Origin: Verrucomicrobiota bacterium
GTDB taxonomy: Bacteria > Verrucomicrobiota > Verrucomicrobiia > Chthoniobacterales > UBA10450
Direction: 5' to 3'
DNA: 10,159 nt
Assembly: GCA_003218345.1 (NCBI GenBank)
Contig: QHNF01000008.1
Span: forward strand, 1-10,159
Shown piece after piece: positions 7,116 through 10,159 of this stretch (positions are counted from its first letter, which is position 1; every line of letters starts with the position of its first letter). The position numbers and the translations under genes were made by a program. The notes beneath the pieces were generated by a model. The model searched no databases. It saw nothing but the letters and a program-made list of their open reading frames with translations, and had not been told where the DNA came from.

Positions 7116-7607
7116 ATGGACGAGTTTAACGAGAACGAAATCGCGAGACTGCTTCGGTTGAAGCGCTATGAGCAACCACCGCCTGGCTATTTCGAAAATT
7201 TCCTGCACGAATTTCACCGCCGCCAGCGCGATGAATTGCTTCGCCAGCCGCTTTGGCGCATCTGCTTGGAACGCGCTCACGACTTCGCGTTCCGGCTGGA
7301 TGTTCGTTCTCTCGCCTCGTATCCCGCTGCCGTCGCGGCGGTCCTGGTCTGCGCCGCAGTTATTTCATTGAAGATTTATCAGCAACCGGAGACGGCTCGC
7401 GTCGCCGTCCAGAGTCCGCCCGCTTTCTTGGCGCCGGCGAATGCTGAGGGAGAATGGACTCTTGCATCTCCGGTGGCTACGCAGATTTTTAGAACGCAGC
7501 CGGTTCGCAGTTTCAATGAAAGCGCCCAGACTCACCGAGCCGCGGCCCCGCCGCGCTATGTGCTCGATAGCGTTCCCGTGAGTTATGAGCCGACTTTCAG
7601 ATTTTAA
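7116..7607 (+). CDS. Single-pass membrane protein in anti-sigma-factor position
   Basis: This 163-residue protein starts 12 nt after the sigma-factor stop, so the two are probably co-transcribed and made together. Residues 1-65 are charged and probably cytoplasmic, with LLRLKRYEQPPPGYFENFL (12-30) followed by a basic helix rich in Arg and Glu (31-43). A hydrophobic helix lies at about 66-88. Residues 89-163 are Ala/Pro-rich and probably periplasmic, ending in PTFRF. The order (cytoplasmic N-terminus, one helix, periplasmic tail) fits an anti-sigma factor. No zinc-binding HXXXCXXC motif is present; the only cysteines are C50 and C79. I do not recognise a named domain. The role is inferred from position and topology alone; it could instead be a membrane anchor or an accessory protein. 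The ATG has no Shine-Dalgarno sequence. Confidence 0.75.
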   Translation: MDEFNENEIARLLRLKRYEQPPPGYFENFLHEFHRRQRDELLRQPLWRICLERAHDFAFRLDVRSLASYPAAVAAVLVCAAVISLKIYQQPETARVAVQSPPAFLAPANAEGEWTLASPVATQIFRTQPVRSFNESAQTHRAAAPPRYVLDSVPVSYEPTFRF

Positions 7608-7645
7608 GCGCGGTCTAGCCCGACTTGCCTCCGGCGGGTCGCGCA

Positions 7646-7665
7646 TTCAAATTTCACAAATTGAA
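7646..7665. repeat. Short AT-rich inverted repeat upstream of the HtrA-like gene
   Basis: TTCAA-A-TTT (7646-7654) and AAA-TTGAA (7658-7665) can pair around CAC with one bulged A. It lies in the 73-nt gap before the ATG at 7681 and stands out as AT-rich in GC-rich surroundings. It might be an operator or a weak attenuator. The stem is short and no function is shown. Confidence 0.3.
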
Positions 7666-7680
7666 AATCTGCGCCACATT

Positions 7681-8715
7681 ATGTCCCGCAAAGCTGCGTT
7701 CGCACTGATTTTCTTCTCCGGCGCGAACTTGCTGTTTGCGCAGGAGCAGTCCGCCACCGCAATTAGCCACCAGGTTAAAGACATCTTTGGGCGCGCCGCC
7801 AAAGCGGTGGTCAAGATTCATGGCGTCGATCAACACAGCGAAATCTGCGGAACCGGATTTTTCATCGATCCCACAGGGACGCTTTACACCGCATACACGG
7901 TTGGAGGTGAAGCGGGCAATTTCACAGTTGAATTCGGCGGCAAAAAATACCCAGCGCGCCAGCTTTTGGCGGACATCCGCAGCGGGACTGCCATGTTAAA
8001 AATAGATGAAGCCACTCCAACCCTGCCGATTGGTAAATCCGAAGAACTGGAAGTGGCAACGCCTGTCGTGGCGATCGGTTATCCTTTGGATTTACCGGAA
8101 ACGCCCAGTTTTGGGATGGTCGCAGGATTTGATCGGAAATGTCTCGGCCGCTATTTTTCTACTACCCACGTGCGCCTTAATCTGCCGGCGCAGCGCGGAG
8201 AAGCCGGCGCCCCGCTCGTGAACATGAAAGGAGAAGTCGTTGGCATCGTGGTCAGCAGCCTTGAGAACAACTCGGCGTGTTATGCAGTGCCAATCGAAGC
8301 AGCAGAGAAAATTCGAGGCGATTTCGTGCGTTTCGGCGAGCCCAGGCACGGCTGGATCGGGATCAATGTTTCCATGGCGCGCCAGCCGGTGGAAGGTTCA
8401 CTCGCTGAAATGACGCAGATCATGGAAGATACACCGGCCGCACGTTGCGGAATCAAAGCCGGCGACATTCTCGTACAAGTGGGCCGGAAGAAAGTAACTC
8501 AGCCGGAAGATGTGCTGGATGCCTCGTTCTTTATCACCGCCGGCGACAGCGTCCCGATCACTGTGATTCGGGGGAATCGAAGACTGACTTTTAACGTGCA
8601 GGCTGGTCTTCATCCAGCCAGCCGGAGTGGGCCATTACTCGCTTCCCCTGCCTCGCCCGCGATGAATCAGGCGATTCCGCTTACGCTCGGTTCCGATGTG
8701 CAACGCACGCCATAG
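7681..8715 (+). CDS. Secreted HtrA/S1C-like PDZ protein with degenerate catalytic triad (pseudoprotease)
   Basis: From the ATG at 7681 the product has 344 residues. It starts with a signal peptide (MSRKAAFALIFFSGANLLFA, likely cut before QEQ), so it should be periplasmic. Residues about 40-215 form a trypsin-like fold of HtrA type: GTGFFIDPTGTLYTAYTV (57-74), TAMLKID (103-109), VVAIGYP (129-135) and GEAGAPLVNMKGEVVGIV (173-190). Residues about 224-306 form one PDZ domain (GWIGI, then GIKAGDILVQVG). By direct alignment with HtrA motifs the catalytic His falls on T73, the Asp on G102 and the Ser on A175 (GNSGGP becoming GEAGAP). It is therefore unlikely to cleave peptides by the normal mechanism. 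Four cysteines (56, 154, 200, 256) might form disulfides. An in-frame ATG at 7585 overlaps the previous gene but would bury the signal peptide, so 7681 was chosen. It follows the sigma and membrane-protein genes and probably belongs to that operon. Confidence 0.82.
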   Translation: MSRKAAFALIFFSGANLLFAQEQSATAISHQVKDIFGRAAKAVVKIHGVDQHSEICGTGFFIDPTGTLYTAYTVGGEAGNFTVEFGGKKYPARQLLADIRSGTAMLKIDEATPTLPIGKSEELEVATPVVAIGYPLDLPETPSFGMVAGFDRKCLGRYFSTTHVRLNLPAQRGEAGAPLVNMKGEVVGIVVSSLENNSACYAVPIEAAEKIRGDFVRFGEPRHGWIGINVSMARQPVEGSLAEMTQIMEDTPAARCGIKAGDILVQVGRKKVTQPEDVLDASFFITAGDSVPITVIRGNRRLTFNVQAGLHPASRSGPLLASPASPAMNQAIPLTLGSDVQRTP

Positions 8716-8769
8716 CCGGGAGTGGTTTTCGCTCGAGAGTTGATAGTTAACAGTCCTAGCGGCAACCTG

Positions 8770-10159
<1,390 letters not shown>

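Noticed and set aside
7585..7680. Earlier ATG for the HtrA-like gene overlapping the membrane-protein gene by 23 nt
   Set aside because: It would put 32 mostly polar residues before a clear signal peptide that starts naturally at 7681.
8716..8769. Bidirectional terminator between the convergent genes
   Set aside because: Only the 6-bp palindrome GTTAAC and no stable stem-plus-T-run could be found.

Overview
The window reads as chromosomal core-type DNA from a Gram-negative bacterium, most likely a soil Verrucomicrobiota (Chthoniobacterales-like). This placement is an inference: moderate-to-high GC, an ECF sigma gene followed by a small membrane protein with a proline-rich 'YEQPPPGYFENFL' segment, dispersed intergenic inverted repeats, and almost no Shine-Dalgarno sequences. 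No phage, IS element, CRISPR array, tRNA or rRNA is visible.

Layout. The left edge holds the 5' part of ftsH on the minus strand (1-453). A 208-bp divergent intergenic region separates it from a 1200-residue plus-strand fusion (662-4264): a TerB/DjlA-like helical domain, degenerate FHA-like beta regions, an ABCG-type ATPase and an ABC-2 permease. A 61-bp inverted-repeat element (4279-4339) precedes an M24 Xaa-Pro aminopeptidase-like gene (4365-5498). A second, different inverted repeat (5517-5610) follows it. Then come a YugP-type membrane zinc metallopeptidase (5704-6396), an ECF sigma factor (start at 6417 or 6507, end 7103), a single-pass membrane protein in the anti-sigma position (7116-7607) and a secreted HtrA-like PDZ protein (7681-8715). 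The right edge is minus-strand ligA, convergent with the HtrA-like gene and cut at its 5' end by the window border.

How the genes may work together. Several products concern protein quality control or peptide turnover: FtsH, the M24 peptidase, the YugP-like protease and the HtrA-like protein. The most notable unit is sigma - membrane protein - HtrA-like protein, which has the layout of an envelope-stress circuit of the RpoE/RseA/DegS kind. However, in the HtrA-like protein all three catalytic-triad positions appear to be replaced (His to Thr, Asp to Gly, Ser to Ala). The membrane protein has no zinc anti-sigma motif and ends in an aromatic Phe-Arg-Phe tail, similar to the C-termini bound by DegS-type PDZ domains. 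This suggests a non-proteolytic sensor or scaffold, and it is the best candidate here for an undescribed system. The TerB-FHA-ABCG fusion is the second item of interest.
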